Source: Tubiluchus corallicola | Lineage: Eukaryota > Priapulida > Priapulimorpha > Priapulimorphida > Tubiluchidae | Reading direction: 5' to 3' | DNA: 60,000 nucleotides | Assembly: GCA_030141605.1 (NCBI GenBank) | Contig: JAQGDQ010000035.1 | Coordinates: 498,001-558,000 of the forward strand | Part shown: piece after piece, positions 1 through 16,600 of the stretch | Layout of the letters: each line of letters opens with the position of its first letter | How positions within the stretch are numbered: the stretch's first letter is position 1 | Translations under genes and position numbers: made by a program | Notes under the pieces: model-generated | Told to the model about the DNA's origin: nothing | The model's database searches: none | The model's input: the letters and a program-made list of their open reading frames with translations, nothing else

Positions 1-1065
1 TGTTTTGCAGTCACAGAAATAGCCACTAAATTATGCTAATTGCATGATGTTTCAAATTCTCTAATGATAAAGACGTATTTCGAAGTGCTGAATTATTGAA
101 ATCCATGATTTAAGGTTCGAGTCGAGTTCGGCATTTTAATTTTAATTCGAACATTCGATGCCAGCCATAAATTGCTGCGTAGGGGCTAGATAATCATGCA
201 AAAGAGTTGGCTAGCTCAGAGACCAATTCAGATCTGAGAATTTTTAAGACAAGCACTGGAATTCCCCTCAGACGCTTCCCCTAAGTGCAGGAATGAGATG
301 ATACGAACAGCTTTCCTAAGTGCGGTACAAATTAAGATCAGGGCCTTATGAATTGGTTTGAGTGAAACTAACAGAAACTACTGTCTTTGTGTTATGGCAA
401 AAATGTGGTTAGCATGTTGGGTAGGCAGTTTAGCTTTGTCAGCCAAGAAGTTAATAACTTCAAATCCATTAAACAAAAAGTGCACAGCTGATTTCAAGGA
501 CTCTGATAGAAATGCCCCAGAAATCCATCCATCCATTGGTTAGAATTCAACACACTTCAGCTTTGTGCAGTTTCCCTGTACTTTTTTCACTCACTACAGG
601 CACTATAAAATAAGTGACAAGTAAGTTACACAGCTTTCATAATTTCTGAAAATGGTTTCTTATGAGCAACACCAGAATGGATACAATTCGTGCATTAAGT
701 GTCAGATACAACCTTTTTCTTAGAGATAAATCCTGCATGCTATTGTAAAAGTTTGCTTTCGTTTGATGAAAAAGGTCCATGTATGTATTATAGAAACTAC
801 CAACAAAAACCTGATGGCAATAATTATAATGATGATGATGACGACGGCGACGATGATAATAATAGTAATAATACTAATAAACGGATTGGAAAACAAGAAT
901 CTTAATGAAGTAAGCAGTCAAGCACATTCCGTGTGGAGGTAGCTTGAGGCCGAAAGTTCACCGTGCTGAGTTAACAGCTGACTAGTGATCCATGGTCCAC
1001 CCTTTCAAGTCTTCGGTTCATGACGCATCATTCAACATCGTCACGAACCGTTGCGCATATGAAAG
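1..1065. other. Intergenic region upstream of ALKBH8
   Basis: No coding exon could be supported here on either strand; the short open frames have no recognisable content. The segment holds a (GAT/AAT)n microsatellite at about 826-881 and, at about 113-160, a TTCGA-rich stretch that loosely resembles the TTCGA-rich remnant near 27.9-28.3 kb. The missing N-terminal exons of the amine oxidase further downstream would have to lie here or beyond the window edge, but I could not find them. Confidence 0.6.
826..881. repeat. Trinucleotide microsatellite (GAT/AAT)n
   Basis: Degenerate tandem GAT, GAC and AAT triplets. It reads as poly-Asp/Asn in one frame, but nothing around it supports coding. Confidence 0.8.
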
Positions 1066-3099
1066 ATGGCGGCTGACATGTATGAGGAAATTCGTAACAT
1101 TTCGATGGCTACAAAGAGGGCAATTAAAAAACAAGAAAAGAAGCTTCGGTTTTTACAAAAGGAAGAAGGGTTTGCAGTAGTGGAAACGCCTACAGAGTTT
1201 CTTGTCATTTGTAATGGCGGACTTGTTTGCGGGGTGTCGCAAGAACAGCTTTTAGAAACATTTTTGCCGCATGGCAGCATTTTAAACGTTACGATGATTC
1301 CCGAAAAATCTTTTGCTTTTATTACTTTTACTTCTGTGGAAGCTGCTGCGAATGTAATGGCAAGCTGTCAGCATATTAAATTGAGCAACAGGGCTAGTAC
1401 ACAATGCGTTTTATATTTATCATATGTTGACAAAGTGCCTAAGTGCGAAAACCTGCAATCTTATACTTACAGTGACCTACCTCCAGGTTTGATCATGTTA
1501 GAGAACATTATAACTGCAGAATATGAGAACGACCTACTCTTGTGCATTGAAAATAAATCAGTGTTCAAGTCAAATTTAAAAAGGCGTTGTGTTATTCATT
1601 TCGGCTATGAATTCGACTATGAAAGTAATCATGTAGACACAGAAAAACCACTTGAAGTAGGCATACCAGATGTGTGTAATGTTTTCTTGTCAAAGTTACT
1701 TGAAATTGGTTTATTGAAGGAGAAGCCTGACCAACTGACAGTAAACATTTATTTACCAGGGCAAGGAATTCCCCCTCACCTAGACACGCATTCATGTTTT
1801 GAGGAAGAATTAATCTCTTTGAGCTTAGGATCATCTATTGTTATGGACTGGAGAAGCCCAGATGGTATTCATCTTCCTGTACTCTTGCCACAACGAAGTG
1901 CGATTATCATGACTAAGGAATCGAGATATGTTTGGACACATGGCATTACTCCACGAAAAAATGATATAATTCGTGCCTCTAATGGAGAAAGCCTAAGTTT
2001 ACAGAATCGACAGAAGAGAGTTTCATTTACTTTTCGTAAAGTAAGAAAAACTCCATGCCATTGTGCATTCCCAGATTACTGTGATTCACAACGAAATTTG
2101 AGAAAAAGTGAGGAATTGGCACTCTCTATCTCACCAAAGGAAGCAGCAGAATTAGAGCATGACCATGTTCATAGCGTTTACGAAAGCATTGCTAGCCATT
2201 TTAGTGGAACACGACATACGCCATGGCCAAGAGTTGCAAGTTTTGTTAAACAGCAAGCCGTTGGTGCCTTTCTGCTTGATGTTGGCTGTGGAAATGGAAA
2301 GTACCTCATGGGAAATGATCATCTTATTAAAATTGGCTGTGACAGGAGCTCCCAGCTTGCAGAGATTTGCAAAGAAAGAGATTGTGAAGTTATTACCTCT
2401 GACTGCTTAATGATTCCATTTCGTTCTGAAACTGTGGATGTTTGTATTTGTATTGCTGTTCTTCATCACTTGTGTACAGAAGAACGCAGGTTAGCTGCTA
2501 TCAAAGAGTTAAAACGGGTTCTTGTTCGGGGTGGCAAAGCTCTTGTATATGTATGGGCACTTGAACAAGAGCATGATGAAATGAATGTGTCATCTTATAT
2601 TAGAAAGCCAAAAAAGGGACACTGTTCAGACAATCATCAGGTATTCTTGAACTCTAATTCCAAAACTAGTGATCCAGTAAACCCAGAAAAATGTTTTGAT
2701 GGTCCTTCTGACAATGTAGAGCTTTCGTGTCATGAAGACCATGATGCAACTGATATGAAAAATTATGGGCAGATACTTATGTCAAGTAAGATGCAGCTTA
2801 GTAACTTCTGTATTCACAAAACGAACTCGAAAAGCTACGATCGCACATCTTCACTTCCTATTCATGTAAACAGAACCCATTTTGAACAACAGGATCTTCT
2901 TGTGCCGTGGCATTTGAGAGGAAGAACAAAACAACAACAGCACAAAAATTCCGAACCTGTTTATCACAGATATTACCATGTATTTTGTAAAGGTGAACTT
3001 GAATCACTTTGCAAACGGGTAGAGAATTTAAGCATACTAGAGAGTTATTACGACAAGGGAAACTGGTGTGTAATTTTTGAAAAGAAATGCTTGGACTAA
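1066..3099 (+). CDS. ALKBH8: ALKBH8-like tRNA wobble-uridine oxygenase/methyltransferase, intronless
   Basis: One uninterrupted 677-aa reading frame, close to the length of human ALKBH8 (about 664 aa). In that family the methyltransferase domain (with TRMT112) makes mcm5U at the tRNA wobble position and the AlkB domain hydroxylates it. Domain order matches: an RRM at about residues 45-115; the AlkB 2-oxoglutarate/Fe(II) core with HLD (H238, D240), distal His in WTHGI (H292) and R324 in the FTFRKVR strand; a Cys cluster (C331, C333, C339); and a methyltransferase domain with motif I DVGCGNG at 405-411 followed by IGCD and VLHHL. The C-terminal VPWHLRG and HRYYHVF-KGEL motifs are also family-typical. 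The start at 1066 sits in a good Kozak context (AAAGATGG). A poly(A) signal AATAAA lies only 4 bases past the stop (3103-3108). No intron interrupts it although every neighbour is split, so an intron-loss or retrocopy origin is likely; all visible catalytic residues are intact. Confidence 0.95.
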   Translation: MAADMYEEIRNISMATKRAIKKQEKKLRFLQKEEGFAVVETPTEFLVICNGGLVCGVSQEQLLETFLPHGSILNVTMIPEKSFAFITFTSVEAAANVMASCQHIKLSNRASTQCVLYLSYVDKVPKCENLQSYTYSDLPPGLIMLENIITAEYENDLLLCIENKSVFKSNLKRRCVIHFGYEFDYESNHVDTEKPLEVGIPDVCNVFLSKLLEIGLLKEKPDQLTVNIYLPGQGIPPHLDTHSCFEEELISLSLGSSIVMDWRSPDGIHLPVLLPQRSAIIMTKESRYVWTHGITPRKNDIIRASNGESLSLQNRQKRVSFTFRKVRKTPCHCAFPDYCDSQRNLRKSEELALSISPKEAAELEHDHVHSVYESIASHFSGTRHTPWPRVASFVKQQAVGAFLLDVGCGNGKYLMGNDHLIKIGCDRSSQLAEICKERDCEVITSDCLMIPFRSETVDVCICIAVLHHLCTEERRLAAIKELKRVLVRGGKALVYVWALEQEHDEMNVSSYIRKPKKGHCSDNHQVFLNSNSKTSDPVNPEKCFDGPSDNVELSCHEDHDATDMKNYGQILMSSKMQLSNFCIHKTNSKSYDRTSSLPIHVNRTHFEQQDLLVPWHLRGRTKQQQHKNSEPVYHRYYHVFCKGELESLCKRVENLSILESYYDKGNWCVIFEKKCLD

Positions 3100-3102
3100 G
3101 CT

Positions 3103-3108
3103 AATAAA
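3103..3108 (+). terminator. Poly(A) signal of ALKBH8
   Basis: AATAAA begins 4 bases after the ALKBH8 stop codon. Further AATAAA motifs occur near 3444, 3491 and 3519, so a longer 3' UTR is also possible. Confidence 0.45.
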
Positions 3109-3809
3109 TTGAGATTGAGTATCTTTGAGCAAATACGAAAACTGTCGAATAAAATGTAGACTATTGATGTCAAGTATTTATAAAGTTACTAAATATGTTT
3201 CAAAATCTATACTTGCTGACTTTTTATTCCTGTTCTTGTGTGGTTATAATTTATTTTTTGCATTCTGTTCTAGCTATAGTTTTCAGGCCGATTTTAAGAG
3301 ACATTTGCAATCTCTGCAGTTTTCACAAATCGTAATAGTTATAGGTAGAAATGTTACAACAAGATGAGCTTTTAAATCCAATTTCCTTCTTTTAACAGTG
3401 CATTATAAATTATATATAAAACTTTATGAGCTATATTATCTGAAATAAATTTTGTGCCATCAATGCATTTTACTGCTCTTATTGTTCGAAATAAATAAGC
3501 TCATCTATTTTTTTACAATAAATTTCTTGCCCTTGAATTGTGCCTTATACATATATATATCAGCTGTGTTTTGTTGTTAATAACATTTAGTGATCTGCAT
3601 TTTGCAGTGCAGTACAGATACTGTGTGGGCTTAGTATTTTATACACTTTTAAAATACATGTTGGCGAGATTTTGCAGCATTGTTAACATGTCAGAGCAAA
3701 AACATTGTTAGACTTAGCCAGACAGACAAGTGAGGTAAATAAAAATAATAAAAAAAACTTGTATTACGTACCCATACAAACTGGGTAAAGATGTATTTCA
3801 TTGATTTAG

Positions 3810-7456
<3,647 letters not shown>

Positions 7457-10436
7457 GATGTACAATTTCATCAACAGTGTAATAAGATAATTCGCATGGT
7501 AGCCGTACTTGATTAGAAGTTAGTTTTGAATGCTATCTAGTATCCATTATAGTTATGGAACACTGTGTTGTTGTGTTACTGTGTTGATTTACTAGTACAT
7601 GAATATCTCTGGATGTGTGTAATAGGATCTTACAATTGTTTTTTAAATTACATGCATAAAAGGTACATAAATAATCATTGCAAATTCTTAAATTTACAAT
7701 GAATGTTTATCATGTTATTCGACCAGTGGGATAAATTAATAAAGTGGCATATCAAGCTTAGATTTTTTTCAACTAAAGCTTGTAGTGCATCATAACAAGT
7801 TAACAATCATTAAATAATTGACATCTTTGAGAAGAAAATACTAAAATTTGTTCAACTAAGCAATTGGCTTCCTAATACATATAAACACATTTAGAATGCA
7901 AAATATGGCAAAATTTAGTAGATCAAATTGATACAGTAGCTCTTGTTTGTAGGTTACAGTTTGCAGAGAAGACTTGTGTAACAAATACCTGCTGTTTAAA
8001 AAAATTGAATTAAAATAAATTGCAGATTTTATAGTAATGAAAACCTGACTCATTTTTACGACAGATCTTGTACGTGATAAAAATCAAGCTGAGACACATT
8101 CAACTATTAACAAAATAATATGGCAAGATATTTGCCCTAAGAATTAACTTCAACCAATAATTATTGATGAAATGATTAGCACACCTTCAAAATTGTGTAC
8201 AATAAAAAGAATTTGTAATAAATATTAGACACAGTGTCAAGTAATACAGTTTTCACAGGTAAAAGTTTACAAATGTGAATTATATGAGCTGAATAGAAAA
8301 ATGAGAATATCTTATTTTAATTGATTTAAATTCTACTCATAAACTTTGTATAATCTACTGTTATAAACTTATGCTTATAAGTCTGGAAAGGCACTTTTGG
8401 GTAGATCTGGTAGACAAATGCAATATTTTACAATCTTGAATAATAACAAACTGTACAATTTTTTTTTACAAAATCAGGCACATATTCACGCATTCAAAAA
8501 ATATGTAATATATGAGTAGACTGTTTTCACTACTTCAGTATTTCTCAACAACAACTAGACAAAGGCACAAAGGTTACATTTGACGAAATAAATAATTGAA
8601 GATTTAGCAATGTCCCAATTGTAATTTGGTACGAACTAAAAAAAATGATACTAACAACACAATTTCAGAATTTTCACATCGCATGGAAATAGCCAAAGCA
8701 CTGCAAAATGAATATGTTAAATAAAGTTAACAAAGGCACTGTTAATCTTACTGTCAGCATATACACGAAAAATTGAGCAAATTAAAATGTAATATTTGAA
8801 AAATACTAAATTCACTGCTTTTATAAATATTACACATGGCTGCTAAACCTGTAACCTGTTTGCAGAGAAGTGACATTTCTACTGGAGTGAGGCACGCTAT
8901 AATTTCTACTGGAGTGAGGCACGCTACAATTTCTACTGGAGTGAGGCATGCTACAACTTCTACTGGAGTGAGGCACGCTACAATTTCTACTGGAGTGAGG
9001 CACGCTACAATTTCTACTGGAGTGAGGCATGCTACAACTGCTACTGGAGTGAGGCACGCTACAATTTCTACTGGAGTGAGGCACGCTACAATTTGAGAGT
9101 AACTGTGAAGCAAGTGTTAAAACTGCCCAGACATGTCCCCTGCATTTACGTACTTTAAAACAGCTAATTACGCACACTTCAGAAAATTCACATACGCAAT
9201 AGAAATTAAGTGTTTGTGATGAAATACAAGAATTATAATTAAACCACATACTTTAAAACCACAAAATAAAATCATACTTGTTCAGCCTAATAACTTAGGA
9301 CCTTATATGAAATAATAGCAACCAGTATGCATGACAATCTGTGTAACTGTGTAACAGTAATTTTAGCAACTACATCAGTAAATCTGCATGTAAAAAATTA
9401 GTTTAATTTGTGTTGTTCTTTGCAAACTATGAACAAGCATCATTCATACATTAACCTGTAGAACTGTTATCAGTACATAGTTTTATTTCCAGATTCATTC
9501 TACTGTTTGGCTATTAGTCTTATTTTATTTCCAGTCCTATTCCAGATATTTTTTAATTTAGGCAGTGAATGATACAAGTAACACCAAAAGTAACTGTACA
9601 ACAAAATAGTAAAATTCTAATAGTTTTCCCATTCTTTTTCACAGTTTTAGACCTAACACTACAATTTGATATAGTGTAATACATACAAAACACGCTTTCT
9701 GATATTAAATAATTTTTTAATGTCGCTTTTCTAGGTTATTGCTAAGATCAACGGTAAGATCTGTTTTACCATAACCTTCATCAAGATTTATTTTAACACT
9801 CACCAAATAATTACAATTTCTTACAATAATTAATTACTACTAAAGAGAAATTACTGTGACTCTGACAGTAACACAGATGCGGAAGGCAACCATAATTCTT
9901 TTAAAATTTAACTCGTCTTGGGTCCCACAGTGCAATGTACCTACTCAACCCAACATTAAAACCGTGTAAGCTTTTCAAGCTAAAAGTCATAAAAAGCAAC
10001 CGCAATGCATTAAATGACTAGATTTTTACAATGAGATTACATTTTGGCTGTATTACAGACAAACATCTAATAAATGCATTACATATTAGTTGTACACAAG
10101 AATTCTCACTTGCATTACCTGATACACTTCGTTCAGTTCAACATTCTTTAACCAGACAGCCTTGTTACATGGTGTCGTTTTTTCTCACAGGTCTTCGATT
10201 TTTTTCATATCTTGACGCATGATTATCTCGACTGATATTGTATGATAAGGCTAAAAACAAAACACAAAACTGATTAAGACATTAAGCAAGAAAATTTCAA
10301 TCAATTAAATTTACATATATTTATAGTATTTACTTTAAGTACATGATTGCAGCTTTCAGGTTTCACATTTTTGTATGTAATGCTATTTTACTGACATGAA
10401 AAAAGATAGGAAAGGCTTCAATTTTAATGACAATAT
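7457..10436. other. Intergenic region between convergent amine oxidase and INVS ends
   Basis: The two genes converge here, so both 3' UTRs must lie in this AT-rich segment. A minus-strand AATAAA at 9787-9792 is one candidate signal for INVS. Apart from the 27-bp minisatellite at 8875-9090 I see no gene. Confidence 0.6.
8875..9090. repeat. 27-bp minisatellite, 8 exact-length units
   Basis: Eight head-to-tail 27-bp units (consensus ATTTCTACTGGAGTGAGGCA then CGCTACA) with no length variation. Units 3 and 6 share CATGCT and units 4 and 7 both begin AC instead of AT, which gives a three-unit (81-bp) higher-order pattern. Because 27 is a multiple of three, several frames stay open on both strands (STGVRHATI plus strand, EIVACLTPV minus strand); this is a consequence of the repeat and not evidence of a gene. 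Confidence 0.95.
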
Positions 10437-10648
10437 TTAGGCATCTATTACTCGCTTTACGAGACATGAGTATTGAATTTTGTATTTTTTTAACCCCTTT
10501 CTTTTAAATTGCTTATGTGCAGAGAGAACGCATTCCTCTAAAGCACAGATGTCGTTTAATTTTGTTGTTAAAACAAAACACGAGTCGTCAGTCAGCCAAG
10601 ACAGCGCATTAAGCATCATATTTTGCCAAAAACTGTATTCATCAGGTG
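10437..10648 (-). CDS. INVS: INVS last coding exon
   Basis: Acceptor TCATTTTAG; two bases complete a Thr codon, then PDEYSFWQN and on to LVKRVIDA and TAA. The phase matches the exon above. I do not recognise this C-terminus in vertebrate inversin; it is assigned by splice continuity. Confidence 0.75.
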
Positions 10649-13600
10649 CTAAAATGAAACAAAATCAAATTACAGACTTCTAAGACAGATAAAAGATACA
10701 TTTTGCTATAAAGTGGAGATGTCAAAATATTTAATATATTTTAGCAACCGAAAATCATTATATAATAGGCGAAGATGTACATACTCTTAGCTCGAATCAG
10801 CATTTTATCACAGTGATCCTTTGTCAGCAAATATCGATCGACACTCTGAGATCTTCTGATGGAATTCTCTAGCACTGCCTCTGGCTTAGTAGTCAGTCTA
10901 AAAATAACACACACATTTCGCTAAACTTCTGAGCTGCTACACTCACGCAAATCAAAAATTAAATTATGAACTGGAAAATTTATTTGTCGTATTAACATGC
11001 GCACTCGTACTGATCATGCATGGCCTTTTTAATACTGACTAATGGTCTTTGCTCAATGCTTAACTTCGATCTTAGAAATTTTGAACACAAAATCAAATAA
11101 TGCACGTTCAGAAAAATGAATAATTGTACTCCCATGCAAATCCATGCATATCACCAATGATAACTCTAAGTTATACCCTGAAACATCAAAATGCAGCTAA
11201 AGGTAATGGATCATGTCATCTTATCGCCAGCTTACAGATAGTATACTACAAGTACACAGCAGACTTGCATTGTTGCACACTCTTAACTAGAGGTTATCCT
11301 GACCCAAGGCAGTCCTTACATTGTTGCCCACTTTTCACTAAAGGTCATCTTGACCTTGACTTTTGAAAACAAAAATAATACAAGTCTACATGACTTGCAA
11401 TGGACTATATATGAAGTATATCTGGTAGAAATACAAAGTTTACTTCCTAGAATGCCACAATAAACACGACAGGCAGAATTCAACATCCTATCCATGCCCA
11501 ATACAGTTATTACCATAATAACACTGATACCAGTGTCACTACAATTGTTATCGCATAATGCAACACAGATAACACAGTCTTAAATTGGTTGTTCATGCTG
11601 AAGAAAACTGAAATTGTACTACAGTGGCCGCCGCTTATTATGGACACGGTTATTGTGGACAGCCGGTTATTGTGGACAACTCGCGAGGGACGGAATTTTC
11701 CCCTAATAAAATCCGCCGGTTAATATGGACAACCGCCGCTTAATATGGACAGCGAACATTCTTGGCACGTGACCAGCCGTGCCAACCACGGCCTGCGCGC
11801 GTGATTGAAAAGAGCTTCCCGCTCTGCTGCCTGTGTGAGTCATTGCATCAGTCAGTTCGCCGTTTGCCGTGGCCTTGAGAGCTTCGAAACTGTGATAACT
11901 TCCTTCCGTTCAAGGTTGAGAGAAAAGTTTCCTGCCAAACAAACTCGTCTGACTTCTTTTTTTCAATAAAACAGGAGACGAGTTGATACAGACAGTTTTT
12001 TGCCTTTTTTAATGAAGGGGAAGGGTCTTCACGGGTCACTTCGCTTAATATGGACAGCCGCTTAATATGGACATACACTGCTGGCCCGAGGTGTCCACAA
12101 TAAGCGGCGGCCACTGTATCAAGAAACTGAAACTAAAACTATCAATGCTAAGATATGACTGTAAAGTAGTCAACTTGTTAAGACTTAAATGTAAACAAAA
12201 ACATATGATGCACACTGCGCATCTTTAATTAATAAAAACTATTAGATGCACACCTGTTGAAATTAAGCTCTTGGCCTTGCTGTTTCATACATCCAGTTTT
12301 CAGTGATTCCGTATAAAACGATTCTCTTTTTGCCTTATCGCTTAAAGACTTTTTGAGGCGTACACCTTTTCTTTCATCTGACTTTTCAACCTGCTTTTCT
12401 ATATTCCTAGATTTGCTCATAATTTCGGTATCACTGCTATGTCCAGTACTGCCACTCTTTAATCTAGACGACTTCTGAGAACAAGATTTAGTCTTCTCCA
12501 GAGGCACATTTTTTAAGTTTCCTTTTGGTGGCTTTTTCTTAATTTTTGTGTCATGTACTGACTGTTCAACACCATTGTTATTGTTTTTGTTTATATATTT
12601 TAGCGTGCTCAAATCACCACTAAATTTTGCAGAATCAACATTATCAGATTCTAGTTCCTGTAGCTGGCTTTTCTCTTTCGTTTTCTTCTGCAGTTCTTCT
12701 TTTGCTTTTTTCCTATTACAAAAATATAAAACAAAACTTCACTGAATGGTAAGAAAAAATGTATTAAAAATATGTGTATAAAAAAACAATTATTGGAGAC
12801 CAATAAAATCCTACATTCTGTTTCTGAACATTGTTACTGCAGATTACGCATGTCAGCCATGGCAGTAAGCAGGGCTTACGATACTTCATAAAAAATCCTT
12901 AAACAGCAATGTATTTAATCTTTGCTTTTCCTTAATGTTCCTTCAATAATCCAAACTTGAATTTCTTTTTCAGCAGCAGCTGTGGGAAAAACAAATCTTA
13001 AAAATATTGGATGCAGCACACATCACTTAAAATTCATATCTTAAACAACACATAGCCAAATTTTCACGAAAAAGGAGTAAATTGTGCTCTAAATGTGGCA
13101 AACCCATAATTTAGTGCAAGCTACATTAGAATAATATAAACCACAACAATGTAACAAAATATGGGCAGAATCATTTAATGGGTGTGACGCATTTAATAGA
13201 CACATCTGAGGAGGGCTGCAAAGGGAGAGTGAAAAATCGGCATCAGTTATGGTCTGCACAGTGCTATGTAGTATCTTCCTCGAAAAAATCTGCTTCCCTC
13301 AATGAAAACTGTGGCCTGTTTTCATTCAAAGATAAATATGACAATATAACAACACCTCCACCAGCATCAACATGACCAAGAACTAGAGATCCCACATTTT
13401 GTGCCAGATCCAAAAAAACAAGGGCAACTATACAGCTGCTGGTAAAATATGCTTACATTGCAGCATCCTTTCGTAACTTTTCATGTTTCATTAGCAGAGT
13501 TTTGCACTGGAGAAAAGTCTTTCTAACTCTGTAACCACGAAACAAAGCTTGGATTTTAGCTGCAGCTATATCTTGTATAGCATTTATTGAAAGCGCTCCT

Positions 13601-16600
13601 AGTTCCACCATGTACTGCGCAACATCGTGATGTTCACCCATCAGTGCATAGTCTAGTGCTGTAAATCTACAACATAAAAGACTATCACAGCTTTTAAGAA
13701 CATTTTAAACATGACCACTTATTGTCTACCATAGTTCAATGTTCAAACTTTGTGCTGCAAATCACAGTACTTATAAAAGGAAATTCAGATGCGGGCTGAC
13801 AGAAGTTAAAAAGAAATTAGCGCTCCTTGTAGAGTTAGCGCCAGTCAAAATTTTAACTATAAACTCAAAATGATTATACCCTAAAAAATTCTATTTTCTG
13901 ATGGGATACTAAAAATTTACCGATCTTCCGTGAATTTTACATGATTGGGAAAAGCTCCTATCTCTAACAGCAGCTTGACAGCATCATGGTGTCCTGACAC
14001 ACATGCCCAGTGTAATGCTGACATACCCTACAGTGAAAAAATTTAATAGTAAACAAGATAGGTTAGCTTGTTACTGTCTACAAAAAAACAATTGATGAAA
14101 TATGCCATCTGGATCATAATTCTTTCCCTGGCTTTAAATGCAACAGTATTACTCAATCACACACACAATTAGCCCACACAGACGTAATGTACAATTGTTT
14201 TCATTTTTGTTCATAAATTATAATTCAACAAATTAGATAAAATTTTCAAGCCAGTTTTGAAGGTTTTTGCTGAAATATTGTTTTTAATTTTGTCTGTTCT
14301 GTCTAAATGTTGAATGTTAATTTATAACTTTGGTGCTGATGCTGGATTTGTAAGCCTCTTTATGAAAAAAATTGTTTTACACATACTAAAGAGTATACGC
14401 TTTCTTAAGTCTGTAAGCAAAATTTTAATGAACAACGATGTAGTGTTGGAACATTGATTACATTTTTATAATCGATTAATCAAATATGAAACTGATTCAA
14501 TAATCGACTGTAATCGATTCATAGGTATATTTTATGAGAAAACAGGCAAATGTGAAAACATGTGTTTATGCTCATGAACATTTGCGTTTAACTAGCAAAG
14601 CCAGCAAGCTAAGTGACGTGCACAAAGGTAGTGCCATATTACTTGATTTTAAGGCATTTGTTTGAACCATTTTTGTGGTTTTGCCAAAAAATAAGCCGAA
14701 AATTATATTGGTAATACAAGTGATTTAAAAGAGAAACAGAAAAAATTAATCGACAATTATTTAGAAATAAAAACCAAAATTATTATAATCGATTAATTGT
14801 CCCTCCACTACAACGAGCAGTAGAAGAGTAAAGTAAATAGAATAATGAATAGCAAGAGTTTGGATTCGAACTTGTTCTTAGCACTTTATTTACAGTTTAC
14901 ATGTATTTGGTTTTATCTGAGTGGAGTTCTTACTAACGCTTTGCCATCATAAATTTTTTTTATTCTAAGCACTGATTTTAAACAACTAATGCATATTAAT
15001 TGCATTTCTAATTAATGGAAATTAATTTTGAATTATATTTCAGTTTTCTTAAAAATCTGATAAAAAAATAAGAATAATCTTGAAACATCATGACGCTTAT
15101 TCCAACATACACTGTTATATTATACACTGTTTTATCAGTTAAAATTTACCTCATTATCTTGTAAATCCACATCAGCTCTGTTTTCTATTAATACTGACAT
15201 GCAATTGACAAATCCACCATAAGCAGCACACTGAAGTGGAGAACGTCCAGAGTGATCACGAACATCTGGATCAACTCCATATTCCGTCAGAGTTTGACAA
15301 ATATATGCATGACCACCTAAAGCTGCCCTGAAGTGAATATTAACAATCGACATTAAAAAATGAAAAATGAAAAGTAATTTTACGTTGAACTTTCATTTTT
15401 TACATACATTTAACTTAATAAGATGCCTCAGGAACACACAACGTAGTAAAAATTATGTTATTTTATATTTACTAAACCACAAAGATTAAACGAAAAGCTG
15501 TCGATACACATCTTAATCTACTATATATTAATTTCGGTGGTTTCTGGATATATATATATAAGATTAGAGGCTGCAGCTCCAACGACGGCACCATTCTCAG
15601 CGATCTATATATGAAATGAAAGGTCTCGATCTAGTGTTGTCTCATTGGGGGTTTATTTTTTGAATACGGCCCACCGGGATGAACGGGGCAAAAATCTCAA
15701 AGAATGATCATATTTTACCCGGTTTTTGCAAAATTTATACCTCTTATTTCTAAAGAACGGGAATGGTCCAGGAGTGGTGTAGGTAAGATAGCTGGTTTAA
15801 TAGTGGGTGTAGTAGGCCTGTTTATAATTCATGGGAGGGCCATGCTGGAAGGACCAGAGCGTTTTCCTGGATCCATCTGCCTAAATTTTACGGAAAACTA
15901 CACAAATATACTACTGCCATTTTAATGAGCTTGTACAGGGAAGGGTGGCTTAAAACTACATGGTTATCAAGTCAAGCCACCCCTATTCAATTAACATGTA
16001 TTTACGATATTTAAGTAGTGGCACGGTGGTCAAAAGTACAAAAAATAACAATTAGCATAAACTCATATAAGTAGAACTAGCGCAGTAAATTAGCAAAATC
16101 AAATACATGCAATAATCAAAATGAAAAAGCGAGATTATTAACCCCAGCAAATCAAATTATTAATGACAAATGAGGTGTGACAAATCTAACTGTAAATGAA
16201 AACCATGCACTAAAATAACAAAATATTATATCAATATGCAACACAACAAAATAAATATTTTATCTTAAATACATATGATGCAATATAGACATTTAAAAGA
16301 AAATAAATTATCAAATGGTAACATACACAATACGTCTCAATACTAGCAATACATTAATGAGTCAAAATAAAAGCTTTTAAACATGCAATAATCAACTGAA
16401 AAACCAGCTATCAAGATGTCGTACATAGCTGAATTCTACACCCACCATCATACATTGTTGGCCATTCATTTCTTTATAAGTAAATAATATGTAATTTAGC
16501 GAAATGGATGGCACTACCAACACGCAGAAACTCATTTAAAGTACAAATAAAATAAAAATTACCAATGTAAAGGCGAACGACCATCTTGATCTGTGACATC

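Noticed and set aside
3125-3367. 80-codon frame after ALKBH8 as the missing amine oxidase N-terminus
   Set aside because: No GxGxxG FAD-binding motif or any oxidase similarity; more likely ALKBH8 3' UTR.
8875-9090. CRISPR-like array
   Set aside because: Units abut with no spacers, and the genome is animal.
8754-9249. Open frames of 86-139 codons on both strands with nonapeptide repeats
   Set aside because: They exist only because the 27-bp minisatellite unit is a multiple of three; no start context, splice sites or non-repeat coding content.
11848-12114. 88-codon minus-strand frame inside the pogo-like MITE as a transposase start
   Set aside because: It runs out of the TIR itself, lacks a helix-turn-helix signature or DDE domain, and the element is too short.
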